Shown piece after piece: positions 43,852-56,264 of a stretch of 64,000 bases of DNA. The position numbers and the translations under genes were made by a program. Under the pieces are notes generated by a model. The model saw only the letters and a program-made list of their open reading frames with translations, did not search any database and was not told the origin of the DNA. The stretch is from the NCBI RefSeq assembly GCF_902498825.1, contig NZ_LR701459.1:2961890-3025889 (forward strand). The letters run 5' to 3'. Every line of letters starts with the position of its first letter. The stretch's first letter is position 1. The DNA comes from Rhizobium sp. EC-SD404 (GTDB taxonomy: Bacteria > Pseudomonadota > Alphaproteobacteria > Rhizobiales > Rhizobiaceae).

Positions 43852-45681
43852 ATGTTTCAGAATTTCTCCGTGCTCTCGTCACCTGAAACCGGAAAGAATC
43901 GCGTCGCGAAACTGCGTGAAAAATTCGACGAGCACGGCATCGATGCCTTCATCATTCCGCGCGCCGATGAATTCCAGGGCGAATATGTGCCTGCCTCGGC
44001 TGCGCGCCTGCAGTGGCTGACGGGATTTACCGGCTCCGCTGGCTCCTGCGTCGTCACCCGGGAGGAAGCCTTCATCTTCGTCGACGGACGATACACGACG
44101 CAGGTTCGCATCCAGAGCGACATGAATGTCTTCCAGCCGATGGACCTCGTGGACAACCCGCCGCCGGAATGGATCATCGCCAACGCGCCTGCAGGCATGC
44201 GCATCGGCTACGACCCATGGCTTCACACGACGGGCGAGGTCGCGCGTCTCGAAAAGGCGGCAAAGTCGGCAGGCGCCACGCTCGTTGCCGTTTCGTCCAA
44301 TCCGCTCGATGCGATTTGGGATGATCGTCCGGCCTTCCCGATGGGCCGTGTCTCGATCCAGTCCCGCGATCATGCCGGCAAGCTCGCGCGCGAAAAGATC
44401 GCCGAGATCGATGCCGCCGCGACTGCCAAGAAGGCTGACGCCTTCGTCATGACCGATCCGTCCTCCGTCGCCTGGACCTTCAACATTCGCGGCGCCGACG
44501 TACCGCACACGCCGCATCCCCTTGCCCGCGCGATCTTCAGGCCAGACCAGCGCCCGCAGCTCTTCGTCGATGACGCCAAGCTCGGCATCGAGGAGAAAGC
44601 CTATCTGACGCAGCTCTCGGATCTGATGGCGCCGGACAGCTTTGCCGCTGCGCTCCGCAGCCTTGGAAAAAGTGCCGCTAAGGTGCTCGTGGATCCGGCT
44701 CTGACGCCAAAGGCAATTGCCACGGCCATCACCGAAGCAGGCGGTCGGCTGGTAGAAGACTCAGATCCCGCCCGCCTGCCCCGCGCCGTCAAGAACGCGG
44801 TGGAGATCGCGGGATCGAAACGCGCCCACCTCGTCGACGGGGCCGCGATGGTGACGTTCCTCGCCTGGCTCGACCGCCAGCAGCCGGGTTCGCTCGACGA
44901 GATCACGGTGGCGAAGACCCTTGAGGCGACGCGCAGCCGAATCGGACAGAGCCACCAGTTGCCGCTGAAAGATGTTTCGTTCGAAACGATCTCCGGCGCC
45001 GGGCCGAATGGCGCGATCATCCATTACCGCGTCAACGAGCAGACCAATCGCAAGCTGCAGGCCGGCGACCTATTCCTGCTCGATTCCGGCGGGCAGTATG
45101 TGTCCGGCACGACGGATATTACCCGCACCGTGGCGATCGGCGCGCCGACGGACGAGATGCGGCGTTTCTTCACGCTGGTGCTCAAGGGCATGATCGCGAT
45201 CTCGATCGCCCGCTTCCCGGAAAACACCAAGGGCAGCGAGCTCGATCCGCTTGCCCGCATCGCCCTGTGGAAGGCTGGGGCGGATTTCGGCCATGGCACC
45301 GGCCACGGCGTCGGGTCGTATCTGTCGGTGCACGAAGGCCCGCAATCGATCTCGCGGCGTGGCACGCAGGCCCTTCTACCTGGCATGATCTTGTCCAACG
45401 AGCCCGGCTACTACCGCGAGGGCGCGTTCGGCATCCGCATCGAGAACCTCATCTATGTCCATGAGCCTCGCGCGATCGAGGGTGGCGACAAACCGATGCT
45501 CGGCTTCGAAACGCTGACGCTCTGCCCCATCGACCGCAGGCTGGTCGAGCCAGCGCTCCTGACGGATGAGGAACGCGACTGGCTGGACGCCTACCACGCC
45601 CGCGTCCGCCATGAGCTCACACCGATGCTGGAAGGTGCGGAGGATCGCGCCTGGCTCGACGCAGCGACAGCGCCGCTCTGA
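43852..45681 (+). CDS. pepP: aminopeptidase P family Xaa-Pro peptidase
   Basis: A 609-residue M24B metallopeptidase that cleaves N-terminal residues before proline. Two N-terminal creatinase-like domains (about 10-310) precede the pita-bread domain. Metal ligands are the Asp residues of LLDSGGQYVSGTTDITR, the His in GHGTGHGVG, and the Glu residues in NEPGYY and RIENLIYV. I chose the ATG at 43852 because the open frame before it looks non-coding; AAGG precedes it. It is larger than E. coli PepP and closer to the eukaryotic-like three-domain type. Confidence 0.9.
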   Translation: MFQNFSVLSSPETGKNRVAKLREKFDEHGIDAFIIPRADEFQGEYVPASAARLQWLTGFTGSAGSCVVTREEAFIFVDGRYTTQVRIQSDMNVFQPMDLVDNPPPEWIIANAPAGMRIGYDPWLHTTGEVARLEKAAKSAGATLVAVSSNPLDAIWDDRPAFPMGRVSIQSRDHAGKLAREKIAEIDAAATAKKADAFVMTDPSSVAWTFNIRGADVPHTPHPLARAIFRPDQRPQLFVDDAKLGIEEKAYLTQLSDLMAPDSFAAALRSLGKSAAKVLVDPALTPKAIATAITEAGGRLVEDSDPARLPRAVKNAVEIAGSKRAHLVDGAAMVTFLAWLDRQQPGSLDEITVAKTLEATRSRIGQSHQLPLKDVSFETISGAGPNGAIIHYRVNEQTNRKLQAGDLFLLDSGGQYVSGTTDITRTVAIGAPTDEMRRFFTLVLKGMIAISIARFPENTKGSELDPLARIALWKAGADFGHGTGHGVGSYLSVHEGPQSISRRGTQALLPGMILSNEPGYYREGAFGIRIENLIYVHEPRAIEGGDKPMLGFETLTLCPIDRRLVEPALLTDEERDWLDAYHARVRHELTPMLEGAEDRAWLDAATAPL

Positions 45682-45692
45682 TCAGCCGGTCA

Positions 45693-45745
45693 GAGCGTTT
45701 CCAGGTGAAGTGGATTCCGGTTCACCGTTCGGAAACGCGCCAGAT
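45693..45745. repeat. palindromic intergenic repeat, copy 2
   Basis: The second copy of the element at 43418-43470, in the same orientation, differing at a few positions. It lies between the convergent pepP and azlD genes. Confidence 0.8.
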
Positions 45746-45786
45746 CAGAAACTTAATGTCATTGAGCTTATCGAAGAAAAGCGAAA

Positions 45787-46089
45787 TCACATTAAAGCGC
45801 GCAGCGCCACGACTATCGCCGTGCCGATGAAGACGGTCGCCAGCATCGGCAGGCGCAGTCCGATCAGGATGGCGGCAGCCATCGTCAGGGCTTCTGCAGG
45901 GCCGTTGAAGACGGCAGCCGGCGCGAAGAGCGTCGTCAGGACGGCTGCCGGAACGGCGTTGAGCGCCGCCTCGACCCGAGGATGAAGCCGTTCGAAGCGT
46001 GACAGGATCAGATGGCCGCCGACGCGCGTCGCATAGGTGGCGAGCGCGGCCGCGAGGATGATCCAGAAGTTGACGCTGAAGCCGTCCAT
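45787..46089 (-). CDS. azlD: branched-chain amino acid exporter subunit AzlD
   Basis: A 100-residue membrane protein with about three helices and the AzlD pattern: IILAAALATYATRVGGHLI, AALNAVPAAVLTTLFAP and PMLATVFIGTAIVVALRAL. It pairs with AzlC to export branched-chain amino acids or related compounds. Its ATG shares one base with the azlC stop (TGATG), a sign of coupled translation. Confidence 0.88.
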   Translation of the reverse strand: MDGFSVNFWIILAAALATYATRVGGHLILSRFERLHPRVEAALNAVPAAVLTTLFAPAAVFNGPAEALTMAAAILIGLRLPMLATVFIGTAIVVALRALM

Positions 46090-46823
46090 CACCGGGAAGC
46101 CTCCCTGCCGCCGGTGGCCTCGACGCTCTGTGGCGGCCTCGTATCCGCGATGATCGCGGCGACGGCGATGCCGATGATCGCGCCGATCGACACGTGCCAG
46201 GGCGAGCCGATGAAATGGAAGCCGGCGATCGACCCCAGCCCGCTGGCAAGCACGACCGGCAGCCAGTTCTTGCGCGACCGGAAACCGAGCACGAGCGCCA
46301 TGAAGTAAAGCGGCAGAAGGAAGTCGATGCCGAATTCTTCCGGGTTTTCGATAAGGCCACCGAAGACGGCGCCGAGATACCCTTCCGCGACCCAGGAGAC
46401 ATAGACCGGCAAACCTATGCCTAGATACCAGGCGAAGGTCATCGACTTGCCGGCTTCGCTGCGCCGCTCGGTCTCGGCGTAAACCGGATCGATCAGCAGG
46501 AAGAAGGCGACCGCCTTTTGCCAGAACGAGAAATGGCTGATGCGACGGCCCACCGCTGCCGAATAAAGCACATGCCGGAAATTGACCGCGAAGATCGACA
46601 GCACGATCAGCCAGGGCGCGGCCGACCCGTCGAAAAGATCGATCCCGACCATCTGGCTCGCGCCCGCGTAGATCGTCGCGCTCATCAGCACCGCTTCGCC
46701 GACGCTCAGTCCGTTGTCCACGGCTAACGCTCCAAACAGGAGGCCGAAGGGAGCGGCGGCCACCACCACCGGCACGCATTGGCGCATGCCGGCGAGGAAA
46801 TCGCGCTTGAACGAGACGGTCAT
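46089..46823 (-). CDS. azlC: branched-chain amino acid exporter subunit AzlC
   Basis: A 244-residue membrane protein with about five to six helices. The family pattern is clear: RQCVPVVVAAAPFGLLFG, SATIYAGASQMVGIDLF and AVNFRHVLYSAAVGRRI. It forms an exporter with AzlD. The specific amino acid exported is unknown and no Lrp-type regulator is adjacent. A possible promoter lies about 80-110 bp upstream. Confidence 0.9.
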   Translation of the reverse strand: MTVSFKRDFLAGMRQCVPVVVAAAPFGLLFGALAVDNGLSVGEAVLMSATIYAGASQMVGIDLFDGSAAPWLIVLSIFAVNFRHVLYSAAVGRRISHFSFWQKAVAFFLLIDPVYAETERRSEAGKSMTFAWYLGIGLPVYVSWVAEGYLGAVFGGLIENPEEFGIDFLLPLYFMALVLGFRSRKNWLPVVLASGLGSIAGFHFIGSPWHVSIGAIIGIAVAAIIADTRPPQSVEATGGREASR

Positions 46824-46903
46824 GATGGTCCGATCGAGAATATCAGCGGGAGGCGAGGCTTCATCGGTGAACCCTCGAACGGCGCATAGCCGTGAGCATG
46901 CGC

Positions 46904-46933
46904 ACTATCTTTCCGTCGCCACCGTCAAGTCAA
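46904..46933 (-). promoter_or_regulatory. possible housekeeping promoter of azlCD
   Basis: On the minus strand, TTGACT and GATAGT are separated by 18 bases, a plausible -35/-10 pair about 80 bp before the azlC start. It is seen by eye only. Confidence 0.35.
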
Positions 46934-46985
46934 ATGAAAAGGCCTGACCCTAGCTTGCATATTTCTGATGACCGTCACCTGCAGA

Positions 46986-49163
<2,178 letters not shown>

Positions 49164-49198
49164 TCAGGCCGCGAAAACAGCCCTCGGCGTCTCAAGCT

Positions 49199-50866
49199 TC
49201 AGGCGTTTTCCGACAGCAGGCGTGCCGCTGCCGCCCTCGCCTCGGTCGTCACGGTAGCGCCGGCCAGCATGCGAGCGATCTCCTCCTGGCGGCCATCTGC
49301 GTCGATTTCGGTGACGCGTGTCGCAACCGAATTCGAATCGTTCGGCCCCTTGGCGATGAGAAGATGCGTCGAAGCGCGCGCGGCCACCTGCGGCGCGTGC
49401 GTCACCGAAAGCACCTGGACCTGCCCGGCCAACCGGCGCAGGCGCTGGCCGATCGCATCGGCGACCGCACCACCTACGCCGGTATCGATCTCGTCGAACA
49501 CGAGCGTCGGTGCCGATCCCCGGTCCGCCAGCGCCACCTTCAGCGCAAGCAGGAAGCGCGAAAGCTCACCACCGGAGGCCACCTTCATGATCGGACCGGC
49601 GCGCGTGCCCGGGTTGGTGCGCACCTGGAACTCGACACGATCGATACCGTCAGCCGTCGGCTTCTCCGGATCGCTGTCGACTTCGATAAGGAATTCGGCC
49701 CGCTCCAGCTTCAGGGCCGGCAGTTCGGCCATCACGGCAGCGGCAAGCGCCTTGGCCGTATGACCGCGCTTGTCGGACAGCGAGCGCGCGGCCGCATCGA
49801 AAAGCGCGCGGGTTTCCCCTACGGCTGCTTCGAGATGCTGCAATTTCTCCTCGCCAGCATCGAGATCGGCAAGATCATCCATCATACGCTGGGCAAGAGC
49901 CGGCAAATCAGAAACCGGCACATTGTGCTTGCGGGCAGCGGCGCGCAGCGCAAACAGGCGCTCTTCGGTCCGCTCCAGTTCGGCCGGATCGTAGTCCGCC
50001 TTCCGCATGGCGGCCTCGATGGCCATCTGCGCCTCGCCGAGCGCCGAAAGGGCCGTATCGAGCGCGAGCACGGTTTCTTCCAAAAGCCCCGGCGCTTCCT
50101 GGGCCTTGCGCTCCAGGCGCCGCACCAGTGAACTCAAGAGCGGCACCGGAGAGCCCTGCCCGGAAAGCACGTCCTCGGCTTCCTTGATGTCGCTGGCGAT
50201 GCGCTCGGATTTCATCATGTCTGCCCGGCGACCGGCCAATTCGTCCTCCTCGCCGTCGAGAGGCGACAATTGATCGAGCTCGGCAAAGGCGGCGCGCAGA
50301 TAATCCGCCTCGCGTGCCGCGGCCTCGACCTTGGCGCGATGGATATCGAGCGCCCGGACGGCATCGCGCCAGCGCCGATAAAGACCGGCAAGCGCTTCCG
50401 CCTCACTGCTTAACCCGCCGAACGCATCGAGAAGAAGACGGTGCCCATCTGTGTCGATCAGAGCTCGATCATCGTGCTGGCCGTGGATCTCGACGAGCAG
50501 ACGGCCGATATCGCGCATGGTTGCGACGCTGGTCGGCTGGTCGTTGACGAAGACGCGCGTGCGGCCATCTGCACTCTGGATGCGCCGCAGGATCAGGTCG
50601 CCTTCGTCATCGAGGCCGCTATCCCTGACCAGCTGGCGCGCCGGGTGATCCTGTTCCACGTCAAAGACGGCAGTCACCTGACCGCGTTCGGCACCCTGGC
50701 GCACAAGGCTGCCATCGCCACGCGCACCGAGCGCGAGCGAAAGGGAGTCGAGAAGAATGGATTTTCCGGCGCCGGTTTCCCCGGTCAGCACGGACAGGCC
50801 GCGCTCGAAGTTCAGGTCGAGCCGCTCGATCAGAACGATATCGCGAATCGACAGCTGTGCCAGCAT
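49199..50866 (-). CDS. recN: DNA repair protein RecN
   Basis: A 555-residue SMC-like ATPase that acts early at double-strand breaks. Walker A is at 29-36 (GETGAGKS), two long coiled-coil arms fill the middle, and the signature and Walker B region (VASGGELSRFLLALKVAL, then LVFDEIDTGVGGAVAD) lie near the C-terminus. It sits between bamD and ligA on the same strand, a usual Rhizobiales order. No LexA box was confidently seen upstream. Confidence 0.95.
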   Translation of the reverse strand: MLAQLSIRDIVLIERLDLNFERGLSVLTGETGAGKSILLDSLSLALGARGDGSLVRQGAERGQVTAVFDVEQDHPARQLVRDSGLDDEGDLILRRIQSADGRTRVFVNDQPTSVATMRDIGRLLVEIHGQHDDRALIDTDGHRLLLDAFGGLSSEAEALAGLYRRWRDAVRALDIHRAKVEAAAREADYLRAAFAELDQLSPLDGEEDELAGRRADMMKSERIASDIKEAEDVLSGQGSPVPLLSSLVRRLERKAQEAPGLLEETVLALDTALSALGEAQMAIEAAMRKADYDPAELERTEERLFALRAAARKHNVPVSDLPALAQRMMDDLADLDAGEEKLQHLEAAVGETRALFDAAARSLSDKRGHTAKALAAAVMAELPALKLERAEFLIEVDSDPEKPTADGIDRVEFQVRTNPGTRAGPIMKVASGGELSRFLLALKVALADRGSAPTLVFDEIDTGVGGAVADAIGQRLRRLAGQVQVLSVTHAPQVAARASTHLLIAKGPNDSNSVATRVTEIDADGRQEEIARMLAGATVTTEARAAAARLLSENA

Positions 50867-50919
50867 GAACCTTCGCTCAGGGGGTCGGGCGGGATGCGGA
50901 TCAACGATCAGCAGACAAA

Positions 50920-50953
50920 GAACCCACCAAACCCTTCTTGGGCCGGTGGGTTC
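50920..50953 (-). terminator. intrinsic-like terminator after bamD
   Basis: GAACCCACC and GGTGGGTTC form a 9-bp stem with a loop of 16 bases, followed on the minus strand by TTTGT. It would separate bamD from recN. Confidence 0.65.
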
Positions 50954-50959
50954 CGAAGA

Positions 50960-51832
50960 TCAAGCGTCCGGGCCGAGGATCGCCGCACCGGCACGGGAAA
51001 TCCACGAGCCGGAATTCTCGCGCGGCTGAAGCCCGCCGGTCTGCAGCAGTGCGTAGGAGTCCGCATACCACTGGCTGTCCGGATAGTTGTGGCCAAGCAC
51101 TGCGGCGGCCGTCTGCGCTTCATCGGTCAGGCCGAGCGCATAATTGGCCTCGACGAGACGCGCGAGCGCTTCCTCGACCTGGCGCGTGTTGGGATAGCGC
51201 TCCACAACGTTGCGGAAGCGATTGATGGCGGCCACATACTCGCGGCGCTCGAGATAATAGCGGCCGACCTGCATTTCCTTGCCGGCGAGCTGGTCGCGCG
51301 CGAACCGGATCTTCGCCTGTGCGTCCTCGACATATTCGGAGTCGGGATAGCGATCGACCACCGTCTGCATCGCCTGAATGGCGCGCGCCGAGTCGCGCTG
51401 GTCCTGCGTCACGTCACGGATCTGGCGAAAATAGGCAAGACCGATGATGTACTGTGCATAAGCCGCATCCTCATCGCCCGGATATAGGCTCAGATAGCGG
51501 TTGGCGCCGTTCACTGCTTCATCGTAGTCGCCCTGGCGATACTTGACGAAGGAATTCATGACGAGCGCACGCCGCGCGAATTCCGAATAGGGATGCTGGC
51601 GATCGATCGCTTCGAATTTGCGTGCCGCCTCGGTCAGACGACCGCCCTGCAGGTTTGCAAGGCCCTGATTGTAAAGCACATCCGGCGGATCGACTTCACT
51701 TGCAAGCGCCGTGATGTCGATATCGGGCTCCGTCTGGCAGCCCGCAGCGACGCCCGCGACGGCGACCAAGAGACCAAGCGCCGCGCTTCTCGCAAGCGAG
51801 CTCCCGGACTGTTGCCGAACCTTGACTGTCAT
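50960..51832 (-). CDS. bamD: outer membrane assembly lipoprotein BamD
   Basis: A 290-residue lipoprotein of the beta-barrel assembly complex. The signal peptide ends at a lipobox VAAGC with the lipidated Cys32. Five TPR-like repeats follow, with typical segments such as [21 protein letters not shown] and [16 protein letters not shown] chose the ATG at 51832 rather than a TTG three codons earlier. It lies after lpxC, tying barrel assembly and lipid A synthesis together. Confidence 0.92.
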   Translation of the reverse strand: MTVKVRQQSGSSLARSAALGLLVAVAGVAAGCQTEPDIDITALASEVDPPDVLYNQGLANLQGGRLTEAARKFEAIDRQHPYSEFARRALVMNSFVKYRQGDYDEAVNGANRYLSLYPGDEDAAYAQYIIGLAYFRQIRDVTQDQRDSARAIQAMQTVVDRYPDSEYVEDAQAKIRFARDQLAGKEMQVGRYYLERREYVAAINRFRNVVERYPNTRQVEEALARLVEANYALGLTDEAQTAAAVLGHNYPDSQWYADSYALLQTGGLQPRENSGSWISRAGAAILGPDA

Positions 51833-51972
51833 GCGCGCCAAAACCCTTTCAAGATGTCCAATACGAACCTTGGCCTTCTAGCGGCATTCGCCGCCAGCCT
51901 CAATGCCTGAGCCGGCCTGTAACTGTGCCGATAATGGCGCATTTTTGTGACGGGGGCGGCTGTAGGCCGCGT

Positions 51973-52926
51973 CTAATGCGCCCATGGCGCGAAAGAGGGG
52001 GAAACTGACACCAGATCGGCTCTGCGGAAGCGCTGTGCGCCGGCCGAAGGAGCTTCCACGATATCATAGGCGGACAAATCGTCGAGGAGCGCCTTGAGCG
52101 CGATGGCGTTGAGCTTGTGCCCGCCGCGATAGGAACGGAAGCATCCGATGATCGGCGCACCTGCCAGTGCCAGATCGCCGACGGCATCCAGCGTCTTGTG
52201 CCGCACGAACTCGTCGGAATAACGCAGGCCTTCGGCATTGATGACGCTGTCGTCATCGGAAACGACCACGGCGTTCTCGAGAGATGCGCCCAGCGCGAAA
52301 CCGGCTGCCCACAGCTTTTCGACGTCACGCATGAAGCCGAATGTCCGCGAACGTGCGAGTTCCGCGCGGAAAATGCCGGCAGTGATGTCCCCTGCCCAGA
52401 CCTGACGGCCGATCGCGGCGCTGTCGAAGTCGATCGTCACTTCGTAGCGTGTCGTTTCATGCGGCAGGAACTCGCCCCAGGATCCACCCATCTCCACGCG
52501 CACAGGCTTGCGCACTCGGATGAAGCGGCGGCGTGCCTCCAATTGGACGATGCCCGCCTCGTCGATGGCTTCGACGAATGCGCGGGCCGAGCCGTCCATG
52601 ATCGGCATCTCAGCGCCGTCGACTTCGATGATGATGTTGTCCACATCGAGGGCGGCAATGGCTGCCATCACATGCTCGATCGTGCCGATGGTCGCACCGC
52701 TCGCGCTGCCGATGACGGTGCAGAGATCGGTGGCAACGACTTTGGAAGACACGGCGCGAATGTCTTCGCGGCGACCGTCGGAGAAGACGCGGCGAAAGAC
52801 CACGCCGCTGTCGATGTCACCCGGGTGGAGACGAACCGCGACTTCGGCGCCGCTGTGGACACCAATGCCCGAAAGCGAGACGCGGTGCGCAATGGTGGTC
52901 TGGTTGCCGGAAGAAATTGAGATCAT
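51973..52926 (-). CDS. lpxC: UDP-3-O-acyl-N-acetylglucosamine deacetylase LpxC
   Basis: A 317-residue zinc enzyme of the first committed step of lipid A synthesis. Zinc ligands are His85 (TIEHVMAA), His243 and Asp247 (RHKTLDAVGD); His270 is the catalytic base. I chose the ATG at 52926 because an upstream in-frame start at 52992 adds 22 residues unlike the family start. It lies downstream of ftsZ, past a strong terminator, so it is probably expressed from its own promoter. Confidence 0.95.
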   Translation of the reverse strand: MISISSGNQTTIAHRVSLSGIGVHSGAEVAVRLHPGDIDSGVVFRRVFSDGRREDIRAVSSKVVATDLCTVIGSASGATIGTIEHVMAAIAALDVDNIIIEVDGAEMPIMDGSARAFVEAIDEAGIVQLEARRRFIRVRKPVRVEMGGSWGEFLPHETTRYEVTIDFDSAAIGRQVWAGDITAGIFRAELARSRTFGFMRDVEKLWAAGFALGASLENAVVVSDDDSVINAEGLRYSDEFVRHKTLDAVGDLALAGAPIIGCFRSYRGGHKLNAIALKALLDDLSAYDIVEAPSAGAQRFRRADLVSVSPSFAPWAH

Positions 52927-53145
52927 AAAATTGCCCGCTGCGTTTCGCGATCGATCCCGTTGCGGCTCGATCGTCTGTATTCCCAAGGGCATTCACGCAG
53001 TTCGAACGTTCGTCAGCCCCAGCCTCCCGGTGGATGCGGAAGATACGGGCGGGGCTCAAACCGGCAAAATCACGGATTCTTTCGAAGTCTTACAAGCATG
53101 AGTTCGAAAGTTCGCTTGTGTTTTCCGTAACTTGCGGGCTGAAGA

Positions 53146-53182
53146 CCTCCCGGCAGCATCGAACGGAGATGCCGCCGGGAGG
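53146..53182 (-). terminator. strong hairpin terminator after ftsZ
   Basis: CCTCCCGGC-A-GCAT and ATGC-C-GCCGGGAGG form a stem of about 13 bp with one mismatch, 17 bp past the ftsZ stop. A T/C-rich run follows on the minus strand. It marks the end of the dcw transcript. Confidence 0.75.
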
Positions 53183-53199
53183 CAATATTGTGGCGCGAC

Positions 53200-54885
53200 T
53201 CAGTTGGCCTGGCGGCGCAGGAAGGCCGGAATTTCCAGCTGGTCGTCATCCTGGGAAACACGCTTTGCCTGAACCGCACGGCCCTGGTCGTCGAGCTGGC
53301 CACGACGCGGCGCGTAGAGGCTAGCCTCAGGCGACAGGTTGCGGCGTTCTTCGGCGACAGGCGCACGGGGCGCCGCACGCGGTGCTTCCTCTTCGTCGCG
53401 GCGGCCGAGGCTGTTCGACAGGCGCTTCAGAAGGCCCATCGGACCACGCTCGTCGGCAGCAGGCTCGGTGCGTGGAGCCTGGCGATGCTCCATCTCGGCC
53501 TGGACGACGGGCGGAAAGTCTTCGACCCGCGGCATGCGTGCAGACTCGACTGGAGCCATTGCCTCCGGAGCCGGCGCCTCGACGGGACGCGGCGTCGGCG
53601 GGACGTGATATCCAGCCATCGGGCGCGGTGCCGGAGCTTCGGGCTGCTGCGCATTCGCGAACAAGCGGCTTTGCGGCACGAAGTCGTCTGCCGCAGCAAT
53701 CGGCTCGATGCGCAGTTCGCGCTCGATTTCGGCTTCCGCAGTCTTCAGCGAGGCTGCGAGCGTCTGCTCGGACACGGTTTCGCGAACCGGTGCGGGCTGA
53801 AGCTGGACAGGAGCCGGAGCTGCTGCGCGCGGAGCGATCGGCTGGGCGGCCTGCGGAGCGGCGACGCGCTGGGCAGGACGGACTTCCTGGCGCTGCTGGC
53901 CACCGCCGATTTCAGCCGCAGCCTTGTCGATGCCGGTGGCCACGACGGAGACGCGGATGAGACCTTCGAGTTCTTCGTCGAACGTCGCGCCGAGGATGAT
54001 GTTGGCATCCGGGTCGACTTCTTCGCGGATACGGGTCGCTGCCTCGTCCACTTCGAACAGCGTCATGTCGCGGCCGCCGGTGATCGAGATCAGCAGGCCC
54101 TGTGCGCCCTTCATGGAGGTTTCGTCGAGCAGCGGGTTGGCGATCGCAGCTTCGGCAGCGGCCATTGCGCGGCCTTCGCCCGATGCTTCACCCGTGCCCA
54201 TCATCGCCTTGCCCATCTCGCGCATCACCGAACGAACGTCGGCGAAGTCGAGGTTGATGAGGCCTTCCTTGACCATGAGGTCGGTGATGCAGGCAACGCC
54301 CGAATAAAGCACCTGGTCGGCCATGCCGAAAGCGTCTGCGAAGGTCGTCTTTTCGTTGGCGATCCGGAACAGGTTCTGGTTCGGGATGACGATCAGGGTA
54401 TCGACGCAAGCCTGAAGCTCTTCGATGCCGGCATCAGCCACGCGCATGCGGCGGCCGCCTTCGAAGTGGAAGGGCTTGGTGACGACGCCGACGGTCAGGA
54501 TGCCCTTCTGGCGGGCGGCCTGCGCGACGACGGGTGCCGCACCGGTACCGGTGCCGCCGCCCATGCCTGCGGTGACGAAGCACATATGCGTTCCGTTGAG
54601 ATGATCGACGATCTCGTCGATGCACTCTTCAGCAGCAGCGCGGCCGACTTCCGGACGCGAACCTGCGCCGAGGCCTTCGGTGACTGCAACGCCCATCTGG
54701 ATGATGCGCGTGGCCTTGGTCATCGACAGCGCCTGCGCGTCGGTGTTGGCGACGACGAAGTCGACGCCTTCAAGGCCTGCATTGATCATGTTGTTGACGG
54801 CATTGCCGCCGCCGCCGCCGACACCGAAAACGGTGATCCGTGGCTTCAGCTCGGTGATGTCCGGCTTCTGCAATTTGATGGTCAT
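53200..54885 (-). CDS. ftsZ: cell division GTPase FtsZ
   Basis: A 561-residue tubulin-like GTPase that forms the Z-ring. The GTP-binding signature GGGTGTG is at 109-115 and the T7 loop begins NLDFAD at 211. After the globular domain (to about 320) comes a very long, disordered Pro/Ala/Glu-rich linker of about 220 residues. It ends in the conserved peptide [10 protein letters not shown] that binds FtsA. Such long linkers are typical of Rhizobiales and Caulobacterales. I chose the ATG at 54885. Confidence 0.97.
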   Translation of the reverse strand: MTIKLQKPDITELKPRITVFGVGGGGGNAVNNMINAGLEGVDFVVANTDAQALSMTKATRIIQMGVAVTEGLGAGSRPEVGRAAAEECIDEIVDHLNGTHMCFVTAGMGGGTGTGAAPVVAQAARQKGILTVGVVTKPFHFEGGRRMRVADAGIEELQACVDTLIVIPNQNLFRIANEKTTFADAFGMADQVLYSGVACITDLMVKEGLINLDFADVRSVMREMGKAMMGTGEASGEGRAMAAAEAAIANPLLDETSMKGAQGLLISITGGRDMTLFEVDEAATRIREEVDPDANIILGATFDEELEGLIRVSVVATGIDKAAAEIGGGQQRQEVRPAQRVAAPQAAQPIAPRAAAPAPVQLQPAPVRETVSEQTLAASLKTAEAEIERELRIEPIAAADDFVPQSRLFANAQQPEAPAPRPMAGYHVPPTPRPVEAPAPEAMAPVESARMPRVEDFPPVVQAEMEHRQAPRTEPAADERGPMGLLKRLSNSLGRRDEEEAPRAAPRAPVAEERRNLSPEASLYAPRRGQLDDQGRAVQAKRVSQDDDQLEIPAFLRRQAN

Positions 54886-54938
54886 GGCACCCGATCCTTT
54901 CCGTTTTCGGCCAAACGCCGCTTTGGCCAAAGCCCTGA

Positions 54939-56264
54939 TTAAAAACTTTCTTTAAGCCACCGCCCCATGCGGGCGATCGTGCCTGTTCCTTCGCCGACAA
55001 AGCCGGCCCTGCCGGAAGCGTGGTCTTCGAGACCTGCAACCTGCGGATAAATCATCAGCCCCACCGCGGTGGAGAAGGCCGGGCCCTTGGCCGCCGCGGG
55101 CAGACCCGCGACCCCCATGGGCCGACCGATTCGGACATTGCGGGCGAGGATGCGTCTTGCCACGTCCGCCATTCCCGTCAGCTGGCTTGCGCCACCTGTC
55201 AAAACGATGCGCTTGCCGACCGCGCCGCTATGGCCGGATTTCTGCAGGCGATCGCGAATCATTTCCAAGGTTTCCTCTACCCGCGCCCGTACGATCTTGA
55301 CGACTAGAGCACGCGGAACCTGCGTGGGCATGTCGCGTTCGTCGTCGCCGATCGGAGGAATGGTCACCACATCACGGTCGTCGGTGGAGGTGGTGACGGC
55401 CGAGCCGTGCACGACCTTGAGCCGCTCGGCATCTTCGACCCGTGTCGAAAGACCACGCGCAAGGTCCATCGTCACGTGATGGCCGCCGAGCGCGATGGCA
55501 TCGACATGAACAAGCCGACCCTCGGAAAACAATGAAATGGTGGTCGTGCCCCCGCCGAGGTCGATGGTGACGCAGCCCATTTCAGCCTCGTCGTCGACCA
55601 GCGCAGCAAGCCCGCTCGCATAGGGCGTCGCGACCATGGCTTCGACGGAGAGGTGAGCCCGGTTGATACAAAGCTCGAGATTGCGCAGCGGTGCGCGTTC
55701 GGCCGACAGGATGTGCATGTCGACCGACAGACGATCGCCGAACATGCCCGTCGGGTCTTCGATGCCGCGCTCGCCATCGAGCGTGAAAAGAGTCGGAAGC
55801 GAATGGATGACGCCGCGATCGGCAAGCGCCGACTTCTGCGCTGCGGCAGAGAGAACCTTCCGCAGATCGGCGGAATTGACTTCGTGCCCACCGAGATCGA
55901 TCGAACCGGAATAGGTATCGCTCTTCAGCCGGCCTGCCGAAACGTTGACGATCAGCGATTCGACCGTCAGCCCGGCCATCCGCTCGGCAGCGTCGACCGC
56001 GAGCCTGACCGCGCCCTCGACGGCGTCGAGATCGGCGATCACGCCTGCCTTCATGCCGCGGGACTTCTGGTGGCCGATACCGACAATTTCTATCCGGTGC
56101 GTGCGGCCCGGCAGAAGCTGGCTCTCCGTACGCGGCGTCAGCCGGCCGATCATGCACACGACCTTGGACGACCCGATGTCGAGCACCGAGACCGTGGTCG
56201 TACGCTTTGCCGAAAGCGGACGCATGCGCGGGACACCGAAGGAGCTGGACCCGAAGATGCTCAT
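54939..56264 (-). CDS. ftsA: cell division protein FtsA
   Basis: A 441-residue actin-like protein that ties FtsZ to the membrane. It has the ATPase signatures [14 protein letters not shown] near residue 30, [14 protein letters not shown] in the middle, and ILTGG-like [11 protein letters not shown] in the second half. The C-terminus is an amphipathic helix (ending GRWLKESF). A longer frame extending upstream is not real; GGAG before the ATG at 56264 and the 4-bp overlap with ftsQ set the start. Confidence 0.95.
   Translation of the reverse strand: MSIFGSSSFGVPRMRPLSAKRTTTVSVLDIGSSKVVCMIGRLTPRTESQLLPGRTHRIEIVGIGHQKSRGMKAGVIADLDAVEGAVRLAVDAAERMAGLTVESLIVNVSAGRLKSDTYSGSIDLGGHEVNSADLRKVLSAAAQKSALADRGVIHSLPTLFTLDGERGIEDPTGMFGDRLSVDMHILSAERAPLRNLELCINRAHLSVEAMVATPYASGLAALVDDEAEMGCVTIDLGGGTTTISLFSEGRLVHVDAIALGGHHVTMDLARGLSTRVEDAERLKVVHGSAVTTSTDDRDVVTIPPIGDDERDMPTQVPRALVVKIVRARVEETLEMIRDRLQKSGHSGAVGKRIVLTGGASQLTGMADVARRILARNVRIGRPMGVAGLPAAAKGPAFSTAVGLMIYPQVAGLEDHASGRAGFVGEGTGTIARMGRWLKESF

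Noticed and set aside
53188..54942. A 584-codon plus-strand frame opposite ftsZ
   Set aside because: It is the antisense shadow of ftsZ; high GC at third codon positions keeps opposite frames open.
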